This document shows, piece by piece, positions 1 to 9,112 of a stretch of DNA of 64,000 nt. Made by a program: the position numbers and the translations under genes. The stretch comes from Boswellia sacra (lineage: Eukaryota; Streptophyta; Magnoliopsida; Sapindales; Burseraceae). The stretch is from positions 1-64,000 of the forward strand of contig SNVD02013971.1 of assembly GCA_013180625.2 (NCBI GenBank), read 5' to 3'. The notes under the pieces are model-generated. The model saw nothing but the letters and a program-made list of their open reading frames with translations, did not search any database and was not told the origin of the DNA. The first letter of the stretch is position 1, and each line of letters starts with the position of its first letter.

Positions 1-701
1 ACTCATTGAATCTATCCAACGTGTTCATAAAGTTTAACCACTGTCGATTAATGAACTAACGTTGATCTTGTCCCATGAAAAACTGCTCCAAAATGTAATA
101 CACCACCAACTTAACTATATCTTGGTCTAACGTAACTGATACATTTATTGCCCAAAACAACGGATAAAAATCTACCAATGCCATATCTTCACCACCAAAG
201 TGATCATCCAACAATCTGCATGGACTTTGGACATTGGGCATATCTGGTGAACAGGTAATAAACTTCAGTCTGTTAACCAGACCAAACTCATGCATAGAGA
301 AATGGATGAGATGCCCTAAAATCATAAATAGTGCTTGTTACAAAGATTGAATGCTAAAGTAAGGATAAAATTAATTTCAATTTTGTATACAATGCTATAC
401 AATACCTTGAATACGAGAACGCATCTTGTTATCATTTTTTACTGTCTCTACCTCCTGTTCTAGTAAATTATGAACTAGCTGAAACGAAAAAGTTAAGATC
501 CCAAATCTCTAAAAGGTATCCGAAACATGTGTTGCGAAACATGTATCGTTGTCGCTTAGTCACCGTGGAACGGATCCATTGTATACAGTCCCAACTAGCC
601 AAATTAGTGATTATGCCATGGTAGTGCTCACTGTATGGAGTCTTCAAGTTAAACGTAAGCCCGTGCTGATTTGCCATGTCCCAACCTTCAAAAATAAACA
701 C
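1..701 (-). pseudogene. DUF1985-domain protein of a Ulp1-carrying MULE, broken
   Basis: Two minus-strand blocks (701-468 and 325-56) and a continuation to base 1 encode pieces of the plant DUF1985 domain. The first block contains 'TKRQRYMFRNTCFGYLLEI', matching the domain's opening helix with its conserved F-x3-C-FG. The second contains 'HFSMHEFGLVNRLKF', equivalent to the 'F-EF-LVTGL' motif, followed by 'DFYPLFW'. An in-frame TAG follows 'MGQDQR' at about 55, after which similarity resumes to the window edge. An intron or decayed gap separates the blocks. DUF1985 proteins usually carry a C-terminal Ulp1 cysteine protease, which here would lie left of base 1. The homologous gene in MULE-2 aligns block by block. 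Function is inferred from family only. Confidence 0.7.
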
Positions 702-759
702 ATAAAACAGTTAGATTATGAAAATATGCACAAAATAGTCACAAATAGGTGATTCTGCC

Positions 760-1130
760 AACATGTTCGATGGCGCTTAACATCACTCGATAAAGAACAA
801 ACTGACACTCGATACATGATCGTAACTCGATGTCAGATTTTGTATTCGACATAAGATAGGACTGACACTCGACATATAGATAGAACTATGTCAAGCATTA
901 GTAATGAAGTATGTCAAATTCAGAATCTGACGTCAAGATCCTATCGAATACCTTTGTCGAGTGTCAACCTTAACAACTAACATACAGGTCGTGTAACCGA
1001 CACTCAACAACCTTTGATTCGATGGTCGTCGAGTGCTAGATTGTATGACATCCGACACTTAACATCTTGTATGTCAAGCATCAAGTGTTAAAACTGATAG
1101 CAATCGACAGTCGTCATCTTCAACCTTCAC
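760..1130. repeat. Subterminal array of TCGACACTCGA-like words in MULE-1
   Basis: About 370 bp are filled with degenerate copies of 'gacactcga', 'actcgat' and 'tcgagtgtc' on both strands, spaced 30-60 bp apart. Similar arrays lie just inside both ends of MULE-2 (12240-13270 and 33945-34190). Position suggests subterminal transposase-binding repeats; that role is inference. Confidence 0.6.
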
Positions 1131-1695
1131 CATCGAACAAACATGTTTTCACCATTTTCATGTAGCCCAAGCTTCAAATCACTCAGATAACGCACCAAAA
1201 AACAATATAGAATGACAAAATCCATACAAGCTACAAACAATCCATCCCTAAATCAATATAAATCCCTAGATACTAAATATTTCAAATTTCAAAAATATAG
1301 CAAACGTTACATATAATAAATTCTAAAAAATCTTCTAACATTGTTTGATTTCCTGAAGAACAAAAGACAAAATACTAAATCAAGGTTGGAAACTTCCCTA
1401 TTTGATTGGTGTGCGAAGTTGGATGCTTTGAAAATGGGTTTTCCTCACAAGTGATGCAAATGGGTTTTTTCCCCTCAACATTTCAGTACCCTCAATGCGC
1501 TTTCGGAGATGAAGAAGGAAATTTGTAGTTGTTTCTGCAGGCCTTCAACATCGTCTCAATAAGTGGTGAACATCGGTTTTTTTTTTTTTTTGCTTTTTTT
1601 TTCCTTTGGTAAGTTAGAGTGAAAGCAAAATTGAGGGGGAACGGTTATGGATGGAAAGGAGGAAATACAAAAATTTAGAATTAATTAAATTAATA

Positions 1696-1805
1696 AGGGT
1701 ATATAGGTAATTTTGCATTCAAGAGGGCTACGACATCAAAATTTTTCACGAATGGGTCATTTTTCAACTAGGCCCTTTAATTTGGGCCATTTTTTGAAAT
1801 TTTCC
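1696..1805. repeat. Terminal inverted repeat of MULE-1
   Basis: This stretch matches, with scattered mismatches, the right terminal repeat of MULE-2 (34531-34659) in the same orientation, including 'atcaaaattttt', the TTTAATTT core and the final 'gaaattttcc'. Confidence 0.7.
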
Positions 1806-2332
1806 AATTTTATACTTATAGCATTGGCTTTGCGCTATGAATAAGGTATAATTTATTATATTTTTGTTGGACAAAAGAAACCCCTTACTGCTTCATCTAT
1901 TTACATAAAAATTGATGCTTTTCTGCTCCGATGACTTTGGTCAACTATAAAATTAATAGGTTTTACATACCGAGATATTCTCTACTTATTAATGCTTTTG
2001 TCTCTTTGTCATTTTTTTTTAAAATTTTAAATCAAATAGTCAATTGTCAAAGAAAACTATATTTACCTAAATAGGCATAAATCTCATTGTAATTGTAACC
2101 CGACCATTCTCATTTGCAAACATTTGTTGTTACAGTTTCAGTGGATTTTTCTTATATAGACTATCATATTAGGTTGTAAAGTTTGAATTATATATAGATT
2201 ATAAATCTAACATTACAATTATTGTTATCCTCAATCCCCACATAGTCCTCGAAAACAATACTTACAAGGCTTCTCTTTACGGGACAAGTGACTATGCATA
2301 ATAATTGTTAAAGTGACCTTAAATTGATAGGC
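1806..2332. other. AT-rich spacer between MULE-1 and MULE-2
   Basis: No coding sequence, tandem repeat or recognisable element is seen. It is ordinary AT-rich DNA and probably represents pre-insertion sequence. Confidence 0.5.
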
Positions 2333-2341
2333 TTCTTTTTT

Positions 2342-2414
2342 GGGCAAAATTCAAAAAAATAGGCCAAATTAAGGGACCTAATTGAAATATAGACCACTCT
2401 CATAAATTTTGATG
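2342..2414. repeat. MULE-2 left terminal inverted repeat, outer part
   Basis: The outer 73 bp of the left TIR. The repeat continues at 11693 on the far side of the Athila-type insertion; bases 2410-2414 (TGATG) are that insertion's target duplication. Confidence 0.85.
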
Positions 2415-3838
2415 TGATAAGTGTCTATTTATATATCATTTTCATATCAATTCGTCCATGTTTCTTTGCTATATTCCTTGGTATTTTTATGTTTTTGTGT
2501 GGTTTTTGATGTTTGTAGGAGTTTTGGAGGAACTTACACAAATTGGAGTAAAACCCTTCATTTTCACCTCTGCTAGTCAACCAATTTCTTGGAGTTGATT
2601 GTATCGATATACAATTAACCGGATACATGCTATATACCATTGAAAAGCTCTCGAAGTCTATTTTCTGGAGAAATTTACGGTTCACGAATTTATGTAGTGT
2701 ACCGAAAGTTTTGATAAAAATGGTATAAGAAGTGTATATTTGTAATTCCATATATCACTGTAGCATGTTATTAAATACGGGCACTGTAGCAAGTTACTGT
2801 AGTAGAGTATTTAAACACATTTTAGGGTTTTATTTTCATAACTTGAAGAGGGGAAAACGTGGGAGGAGGCTGCATTTCTGAATTTCTCTCATCCCTTGGA
2901 GTTCTTGAAGGAGAAAGAAGATTTTGAAAGAGGAGGAACTACAATTCCAAGAAGATTCATCTACAAAGAAGATTTTCAAAGAATTTGCTAAGTTCTTTCT
3001 TTCCTTTTCAATTTTGGAATTTCTCTGTATTGTTTTTGTTATTCTGATTGAATATGTGTAACTAAATTTGAATTGGTTGAGGGTGATTTCAAAGCCCTTG
3101 ATATGGATTTTGTGAGTTGATTGTGTAAGAAATTGTTATCCAATTCTCTAATTGAAGTTGCCTGTATTTTCCCATATCTAATGCTTATGATTGCTTACTG
3201 ATTGTATTTGGAATGGCCAACTGAATATAATCTGTTGTTGTCTATTGCTAGATTAGAAATCTTGATCCGTAATTGTCATGAATTTCCAATCATTATAGCA
3301 AAATTGTGATCAGAGATTGCAATTGGAAAATACAACCTAGGTTAAATAATCCGAACTTGGGTGATTATTGCTTAGATCAACCTATCTTTCTCATCGTAAT
3401 GCTTCTATTGAATTAAACTTAGAGAGCTTGTTCTAGGTTGTTTAATGGATAGAGATTAAATAAAGAGCTTGTTTTATTTTAACAACAAAGTAAGGAAAGA
3501 TTGGGGTAACAGAGCTTGTTGTTATCTACGGTTGATAACTTCAATGCTGTAATTGGATTACAATTCTATGTTAATTCACAAATTCATATATTGTGGCAGA
3601 GAAAGAACCCTTAACCAAGTGTCTCTCATTGATCTTTCATTCAAATTAACTTCTGTTTTGTTATTCTTAATTTGCATTCTTATTTCAGTTAGTTAATCAT
3701 TCAACAAAACCCCCCCTGTTTAGTTTATCGTTGCTGGAAAATAACAAATTCAATTAGAATCAATCCTCGTGGGAACGATATCTACTTATCACTTTATTAC
3801 TTGTGCGACTAGTATACTTGCTAGTTTTGAACGCATCA
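2415..3838 (+). repeat. Left LTR of the Athila-type element
   Basis: Begins TGATAAGTG and ends GCATCA, with the TG...CA termini of LTRs. It holds a TATTTAAA box at 2808-2815 and three 'CTGTAGC' words just upstream (2760-2805). Transcription probably starts shortly downstream, near 'ttttagggtttta'. The right LTR (10265-11687) matches it almost base for base. Confidence 0.95.
2808..2815 (+). promoter_or_regulatory. TATA-like box in Athila left LTR
   Basis: TATTTAAA lies in the middle of the LTR, where the U3 promoter is expected. In the right LTR the same place reads 'gagtttaaac', having lost the TAT, so the two promoters differ. Confidence 0.5.
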
Positions 3839-3844
3839 AGTTTT

Positions 3845-3862
3845 TGGCGCCTTTGCCGGGGA
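3845..3862 (+). other. Primer-binding site, Athila type
   Basis: TGGCGCCTTTGCCGGGGA lies 6 bp past the LTR and closely matches the TGGCGCCGTTGCCGGGGA site of Athila-clade elements, which prime on a tRNA other than initiator Met. Confidence 0.85.
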
Positions 3863-3949
3863 TTGATTTTCTAATCGATTTGTTATTTTGTTTTCATTGT
3901 TGATTCGTATTTGTTTGTTTTTCTTTTCTGATTGTTTGTTTTGGGCAAC

Positions 3950-4789
3950 ATGGCAGTAAATTTCCAACAATTCAGTAGCCAATTTGAGCCACAATTACAT
4001 TGGAGTGTAAATGAGGTAAGCACTCATAACATTGAACAACAACTTTCTGAGTTAACTTCTCTTGTGGAAAACATGGTTGTAGGACATATGCAGAAATCTT
4101 ATGCATGTGAGGTATATTCTACCATGGAGCATCTAATCGACATGTATCCAATTTTGCAAGGAGATATGGAACAAGCCAATGCCATGGATGGATTTCTAGG
4201 ACAAACAACGCAATGGTATGATCCCTTCTCTAACACTTACAATGCTGGATGGGAAGATCACCCTAATTTCAGTTACTGGAATCATCAACCAATCGTCCCA
4301 AATGCCATACCAAATCAACTACAAGGTTTTAATCAACCTAGAGTTCAGCAACCATTTCAAATGCAACCACCACCAATGCCACAACCAGCACCACAACCAG
4401 ATCCAGAAAACTCAGGTATGTTACTCCAGGATATTGTTAATGCACTTGCCACTAACACAATGCAATTCCAACAGGAAACTGGGGCAAGTATCCAAAACCT
4501 GGCAAATCAAATGGGACAATTGGCCACTAGCATGAGCAAATTCGAGGGCCAAGGCTCAGAAGAATTATCTTGTCAAACGATGATCAATCCAAGAGAGAAT
4601 TCTTGTGCGATAACTTTGCAAAATGCAGAGCAATTAGATGTCCTGCCAAAGAAATCACAAACTGATGAAGGAGATGACACCACTTCTACCATGAACAAAA
4701 CACTGAATTCTCAGGTAAATCCTATAACTCCCATTCCTTCATATGTTTCTCCTCCACTTTTTCCTCGTAGATTTGCAAAATCGAAGTAG
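3950..4789 (+). pseudogene. Athila Gag, C-terminal portion only
   Basis: The 279-residue frame matches the C-terminal half of Athila Gag. It has a degraded zinc-knuckle region ('CEVYSTMEHLIDMYPIL', where two of the three knuckle Cys are Tyr), then the conserved 'YDPFSNTYNAGWEDHPNFSY', a Pro/Gln-rich linker (about residues 120-160), 'NALATNTMQFQQETGASIQN', and a C-terminal 'FPRRFAKSK'. The capsid domain that should precede the knuckle is absent; only about 110 bp separate the primer-binding site from the frame. A single TAG at 4787-4789 ends it, and homology continues in the same frame into protease. Without capsid and knuckle it cannot package RNA in the usual way. The ATG at 3950 is chosen because it directly begins the recognisable frame. 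Confidence 0.8.
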
Positions 4790-5797
4790 GAGGAACACGA
4801 ACAAGAAATCCTGGAAACTTCTCACAAAATCGAGGTAAATATACCACTTTTGGATGCTATCGAGCAAGTACCTCATTATACAAAATGTCTCAAGGAGTTA
4901 TGCACCAGCAAAAGAAAGTTAAAAAGAAATGAGAAAGTAAGTGTGGGGGAAGATGTTCCAGCTGTATTGCAAAGGAAAATTCCTCCAAAGTGCAAAGATC
5001 CAGGTACGTTCACCATACCATGCACCATTGGTAAAACCAAGTTTGAAATATTTATGTTAGATTTAGAAGCATCTATTAACATCATGCCATATTCTATTTA
5101 TGCTTCTTTAAATCTTGGACCTTTCGCGGAAATTGGTATTACCATTCAAATTGCTGATCGTTTTAATGCTTATACCAAAAGAGTTGTGGAAGATGTGTTT
5201 GTGCAGGTGAATCAATTGATTTTCCCAGCAGACTGTTATGTTCTTGAAATAGAGGATGAGACATCTCTTAATCCAACACCGATTCTTATAGAGAGACCAT
5301 TCTCGAAAACTGCTAGAATCAAGATTGATGTTCATGATGGCACTCTCACCATAGTGTTTGATGACAAGGTGATCCGTTTCAATATTTTTGAGGCAATGAG
5401 GTGTCCTAGTGACTTATATTCTGTTTTTGTAGTTGACGTTCCTGATTCTCTGTCACAACAATGTTTTGAGTTAACTTGCAAAAATGGATTGGATGTAGCT
5501 ATTAGTGAGCACATAGGGACAGAAAATTCTAAGGAATCAAGAATTTTGATACAAGTGTCTAAAGAAGTGAAGGAAGCTCTGGCAAGCTTAGATGAGACTA
5601 TAGCCAGAACCATAAGCAGGTATGATGTTTCGTATTTTGAATTGTCTTTATCTAATGAGAAACTTTTTCATTCTGTGATGAAGGCCAATACCGTGGAGCT
5701 TAAGTCACTTCCAAATCATTTGAATCATGGATTCTTGGGCGAGAATGGTACTTTGCCAATTATAATAAAATGGGCCTTGCACCAATACAAGAAGTGA
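4790..5797 (+). pseudogene. Athila retropepsin-type protease region, catalytic motif altered
   Basis: In the same frame as gag after one TAG, this frame encodes the Athila protease segment. The linker 'CLKELCTSKRKLKRNEKVS' leads to 'VLQRKIPPKCKDPGTFTIPC' and then the aspartic-protease loop 'MLDLEASINIMPYSIYASL'. The family consensus at the loop is D-L-G-A; here Gly is Glu, which should impair the active site. 'PTPILIERPF' follows, where the usual G-R-P-F flap motif has E-R-P-F, then 'KIDVHDGTLTI'. The end (about residues 285-315) is the protease-RT linker 'LKSLPNHLN-GFLGENGTLP'. About 1 kb is preserved, but the protein was probably inactive. Confidence 0.85.
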
Positions 5798-6004
5798 AAC
5801 TCATCCAAGTACTTAGAGATCACAAAACGACTATTGGGTGGACAAGTGCTCACATCCAAGGCTCAGCCATATGCGTGCACCATTTCTTGTGGAAAGAAGG
5901 ATCCAAGCCCACTAGTGAAGCACAGCGAAGATTGGATCCTCCCATGATGGAACCAACGTCGGGCTGAGGACGTTAAACCAAGCGCTTATTGGGAGGCAAC
6001 CCAA
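5770..6004 (+). pseudogene. RT N-terminal stub and post-pol junction; RT-RNaseH-integrase deleted
   Basis: The frame from 5770 reads 'LRDHKTTIGWTSAHIQG' and 'EGSKPTSEAQRRLDPPMMEP', the first about 55 residues of Athila RT, and then stops. It is followed at once (5966-6004) by 'gaggacgttaaa...gggaggcaaccca', a sequence normally found after the end of integrase in this clade. About 2.5-3 kb of catalytic pol is therefore missing with a clean junction near 5960. The RT palm motifs, RNase H and integrase are nowhere in the interior. Confidence 0.8.
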
Positions 6005-6284
6005 TGTTTTTGAAAAATAAATAAAAAAAGAAAAGAAAAACAAAATAAGGTAATAATGATCGATTTTTGTGTCTCGAGGAGATTCCTTTCGTAGGCCATC
6101 AAATTGATCAGGTTTTATCTCTCTTTGCCATCTGTCTCATTTGTTTTTATATTTTTTTTACTTGTTTTTGACTTTTGTTTGCTATTGTGTTGTTATCTCT
6201 TTTATGTGTCTTTAGTTTCGTTTCTGCTCTTTTCTTTTCCTTCTTTTTGTTTAATTTGATTATTCCGTACTTCGAATTCATTTG
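6005..6284 (+). other. T-rich spacer after the pol deletion
   Basis: A/T-rich and pyrimidine-rich sequence with no coding signal. It links the post-pol junction to a second copy of the protease-RT linker. Confidence 0.5.
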
Positions 6285-6400
6285 TGCAACAGCTTGAGGA
6301 AACATCCAAAGGGGATCTGAAACCATTGCCTGAAGGTTTGAAACGTGCATATCTGGGAGAAGAACAAACTCATCGCATTATCGGTAATAACTCTCCTTTT
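6285..6400 (+). pseudogene. Second, divergent copy of the protease-RT linker
   Basis: Starting at 'cagcttgaggaaa', one frame encodes 'GDLKPLPEGLKRAYLGEEQT', the same conserved linker already present at about 5695-5760 ('LKSLPNHLN-GFLGENGT') but clearly diverged from it. The segment is out of place after the pol deletion. It suggests the element is a mosaic built from two Athila-like sources, with the foreign frame at 6411 attached directly behind this second copy. Confidence 0.55.
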
Positions 6401-6410
6401 CTCTTCTTCA

Positions 6411-6963
6411 ATGGATGCCGATATCTTTCTGTCGAACCTTCGTAAATATTTCCCTTCACTTCCTCAAAATGCTGTGTTTAAAATTTATAAAGTACGGATG
6501 ACTAGACTTTGGGCGTTGATGCTCCTAAATGTGCCTGCTGATATCCGATGGCTTATCGAAGCCAAGGTGAGATTGTCCGGTGAGCCGGACATTAATCTCG
6601 CAAAATACATGCCTGGTCTAGGAAAGAGCTACTACGCCAAGAGGCGAAGAGCGAAAAGGTTACAAGTATGTTATAAATGTGCTAGATGGAATTGTAACCA
6701 CACTTGTCGTTCATTAGGTTTTGTGTCCAGGAATAGAGAAGATAAACTTTCATTTATTAAGAATGGTTTGAGTAATGAGTCGCTGATAATGTTTTGTTAA
6801 CTCTCGAGTCACATTCTTGTGGACTTGTTCAGCGTGAATTGCTTAATCTATGGACACAATTTCGTGATGAATTGCAGTGTTATAGTCTAGGGAATCTGAC
6901 TAAAAACGACCCTGTTTGCCAGTTTATAAGAAAACTGGATGGGAAGCAAATCCCCGACTCATA
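6411..6963 (+). pseudogene. Cys-rich basic protein, similar in layout to plant-virus nucleic-acid-binding proteins; frameshifted
   Basis: From the ATG at 6411 a frame of about 129 residues runs to a TAA at 6798; related-looking sequence resumes in another frame to a TAG near 6961. Visible parts are a hydrophobic N-terminal half (about residues 1-60), then 'GKSYYAKRRRAKRL' (about residues 70-83), an Arg/Lys-rich patch, directly followed by a Cys cluster (C-x2-C-x4-C-x3-C), then a charged tail. The order G-K/R-S, Y-A, RRRA, Cys cluster, charged tail is the layout of the small RNA-binding proteins at the 3' end of carlavirus and vitivirus genomes (Betaflexiviridae); some of these suppress RNA silencing. 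It is not a standard Athila protein. It may be an endogenised viral gene or an unrelated retroelement ORF of similar composition. It appears non-functional because of the frameshift. Confidence 0.4.
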
Positions 6964-7189
6964 GAAGGCGTTTCAGCCGTTACTGGACGTAAAACCAAGG
7001 AAGATGTGAGCCACAATCACAACTACTTGTATATTTGAATGTGTGTTGTTGTTGTCGAATTTTATTTCTTTCTTGTTTCGTTTGATCTGATTATCAATGT
7101 TGTTTTTTGTGTTGTTGTTGTTTGTTGATTTTGTTTGTTTTAATTTCAAGTTTTCTTTTTGACAAACCAGATGACTACCCCATGATATA

Positions 7190-7480
7190 ACACACGTGGA
7201 AGACAAGTGTGGAGGTTTTGTCAACCTCCGCCGAAAGTATATCTTTACTTTTCATGCTTCACGTGGGAGACAAGTGTGGGCGTTTTGTCAAACCCCACCA
7301 AAGTAGATCTCTAATTGTCCCATGCTTCACGTGGGAGACAAGTGTGGCGTTTTTTTTCAAAACCCCACCGAAAGTTATCTTCCATTCTTCATGCACACGT
7401 GGGAGACAGTGTGTAGGTTTGTCAAACCTCGCCGAAAGCATACTCATTTTTCAAATCTTGGGGGCGATAAATCTGCATCG
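7190..7480 (+). repeat. Four 68-bp tandem repeats with CACGTG and hairpins
   Basis: CACGTG recurs at 7193, 7260, 7328 and 7396, a spacing of 67-68 bp. Each unit continues 'GGGAGACAAGTGTGG' and then a short inverted repeat around TTGTC, such as GGAGGTT...AACCTCC in copy 1 and AGGTTTG...CAAACCT in copy 4. Stem bases differ between copies while pairing is largely kept. CACGTG is the core of the plant G-box. The array lies between the Cys-rich frame and the LOG pseudogene. Confidence 0.8.
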
Positions 7481-7622
7481 AGTAACTCCCACCGAAATTA
7501 TGTCCCCATGTGTCAAATTTGAGAGTTTTACGTGTGTATATACCCATGCTGCATATTTTGAAATGTCATTTTATAACCTGTCTTGCACCTGAATCGCATA
7601 ATACCTAACGTACATCATTGTC

Positions 7623-8310
7623 TTGCACAAGTTTAGAGCACTTTTAGAACTGGAGAAAACACAAATTCGGCGATTCCAAAATATATGCGTATTTTGTGGA
7701 TCGCAATTTGGTAAAGATGGAGAGTTTACAACAGCAGCTCTTGATCTTGGTAGGACAATAGCTGCGAGGGGTATTCATTTGATTTATGGAGGGGGTAGTC
7801 TTGGGTTAATGGGGTGTGTGTCGACAGCTGCATCCTAGGGAGGAAGTAAAGTTCTCGGTATTATCCCTAAACCATTAGCTGTGCGAGATATCGTAGGCAA
7901 CACAACCGGGGAAGAGTTACAAGTCTCTAGCATGCATGAGCGTAAATTGGCACATATGACATTGAATCTGATGCTTTATAGCTTTGTCCCGGTGTTATGG
8001 TACATTAGAGGAGATATTTTCAAATCACCCTCTGGGGCAAAGCTAAAAAAAAAAAAACATCCATCGAAACCCATTGGTTTTTGTTAATGTCAATAATTTT
8101 TTTGATGGTTTGTTGTCTTTTCTGATCAAGCAGTAGAAACAAACTCATCTCACAGTCGGCGAGGCAAGTCCTGGTTACAGCTTCAACTGCAGGGGAGTTA
8201 ATTGACAAATTACAAGCATTCGTCTATTCGCCTGATCCAGCAATAGCTCGGATAGATTGGTTTGGAGAAGGCAATAAGAGGCGTAAACTGTATTTAACAC
8301 TCCATCTGTA
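7623..8310 (+). pseudogene. LOG-like: Intron-less captured copy of a LOG cytokinin riboside 5'-monophosphate phosphoribohydrolase gene
   Basis: LOG enzymes release free-base cytokinins from their ribotides in the cytosol. The frame starting at 7623 reads 'ICVFCGSQFGKDGEFTTAA', then 'IHLIYGGGSLGLMG', the N-terminal Rossmann-like core with the GGGS-GLMG nucleotide loop. A TAG (7836-7838) interrupts it, but the same frame continues with 'GGSKVLGIIPKPL' and 'SMHERK' (7932-7946, with the conserved Arg). The bases for the PGGxGTxxE signature follow at about 7988-8014 with one base lost. Later pieces are 'KPIG', 'NVNNFFDGL' and, in another frame, 'STAGELIDKLQAFVYSPDP' and a C-terminus near 8290. The whole order of a roughly 210-residue plant LOG is present without introns, although plant LOG genes have several. 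It is therefore a captured cDNA, now inactive through one stop and several indels. Confidence 0.88.
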
Positions 8311-9112
8311 ATCCATATCTGCTGGTTTGCTTCATTTTCGTTTGCTTTCTCTTTATTGTGTTTATTTGAGTTGAGTTTTTTTTTCAAGTTGTTTCTCTCA
8401 CCCCAGGTAATATTTTCTAATCTTGGCTTTTAGAGTGGTGGCTTAAAAAGTTCAAGTTCTCTTGAAACGCATTCTGGATTTCTTTAATCCATAATGGCTG
8501 AATAAGGAGGCTAACTTCTAAACTTTTTAAACCCATTCTAACTGACTTGTTTGTGTTTGCTGATTTGTTGGACTTTATTATTTTCTGAGTAAGTTTAGTT
8601 TTATGTAATTTGGAGTTGTGTGTTTTTGTTTTTACCAGTTTCGATTCGAAAAAAACATTGTGGAAAAACCTGAGAATGGCAGAATATGGGGTTTTCTTAA
8701 CTCTTGAAACGCATTCTCTCTTAATAAATCTGTAGTTTGTTTATTTCATGTTGTTTGAAGTGTCTTGTATCTTGTTTTGTTCTTTCATAATAAAGGTATA
8801 TAGGCTGGAAACCTTAAGTCTGCGGGCTACTGGTCCTAAGGATTGTTGAAATATACAATCTTGACTCAGGTGTAACAACGCCACGTACCTCTTCTCTTGC
8901 ATTTTATGGGCCAATGATAAGGCAATGATTAAATTAAGAATAACTCTTGGAAAATGATAAATGATGCATGGATCTGTGTGCTTGAAATGTTTATTGGTTT
9001 TCGCTTTGCTTTTGATTCCTTGCGCAACATTGAGCACTGAGCTATTATCACTGAGTTATTTGTTCACTTAGAGAAAGTTTATGTAATTTAAATGTTTCTT
9101 CAGATTTCAATG
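8311..9112 (+). other. Non-coding stretch downstream of LOG copy, origin unknown
   Basis: T-rich sequence without a supported frame. The word 'cttgaaacgcattct' occurs twice, 241 bp apart (8463 and 8704). Part may be the 3' UTR of the captured LOG transcript; this was not verified. Confidence 0.35.

Larger units (their letters stand above)
1..1805 (-). mobile_element. MULE-1, partial Mutator-like element (right end only)
   Basis: The segment ends at 1805 in a terminal sequence closely resembling the ends of the larger MULE at 2342-34659: a block reading 'catcaaaattttt', then a 'cccttTAATTTgggcc' core, then 'gaaattttcc'. Moving inward the order is terminal repeat, array of TCGACACTCGA-like words (760-1130), then a DUF1985 gene on the minus strand. 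MULE-2 shows the same order in opposite orientation. The left part lies outside the window, so length and TSD cannot be checked. The family assignment follows from the shared ends and the DUF1985 content. Confidence 0.75.

Noticed and set aside
8741..9037. 98-residue minus-strand frame
   Set aside because: Antisense within the Athila 3' region; no homology recognised.
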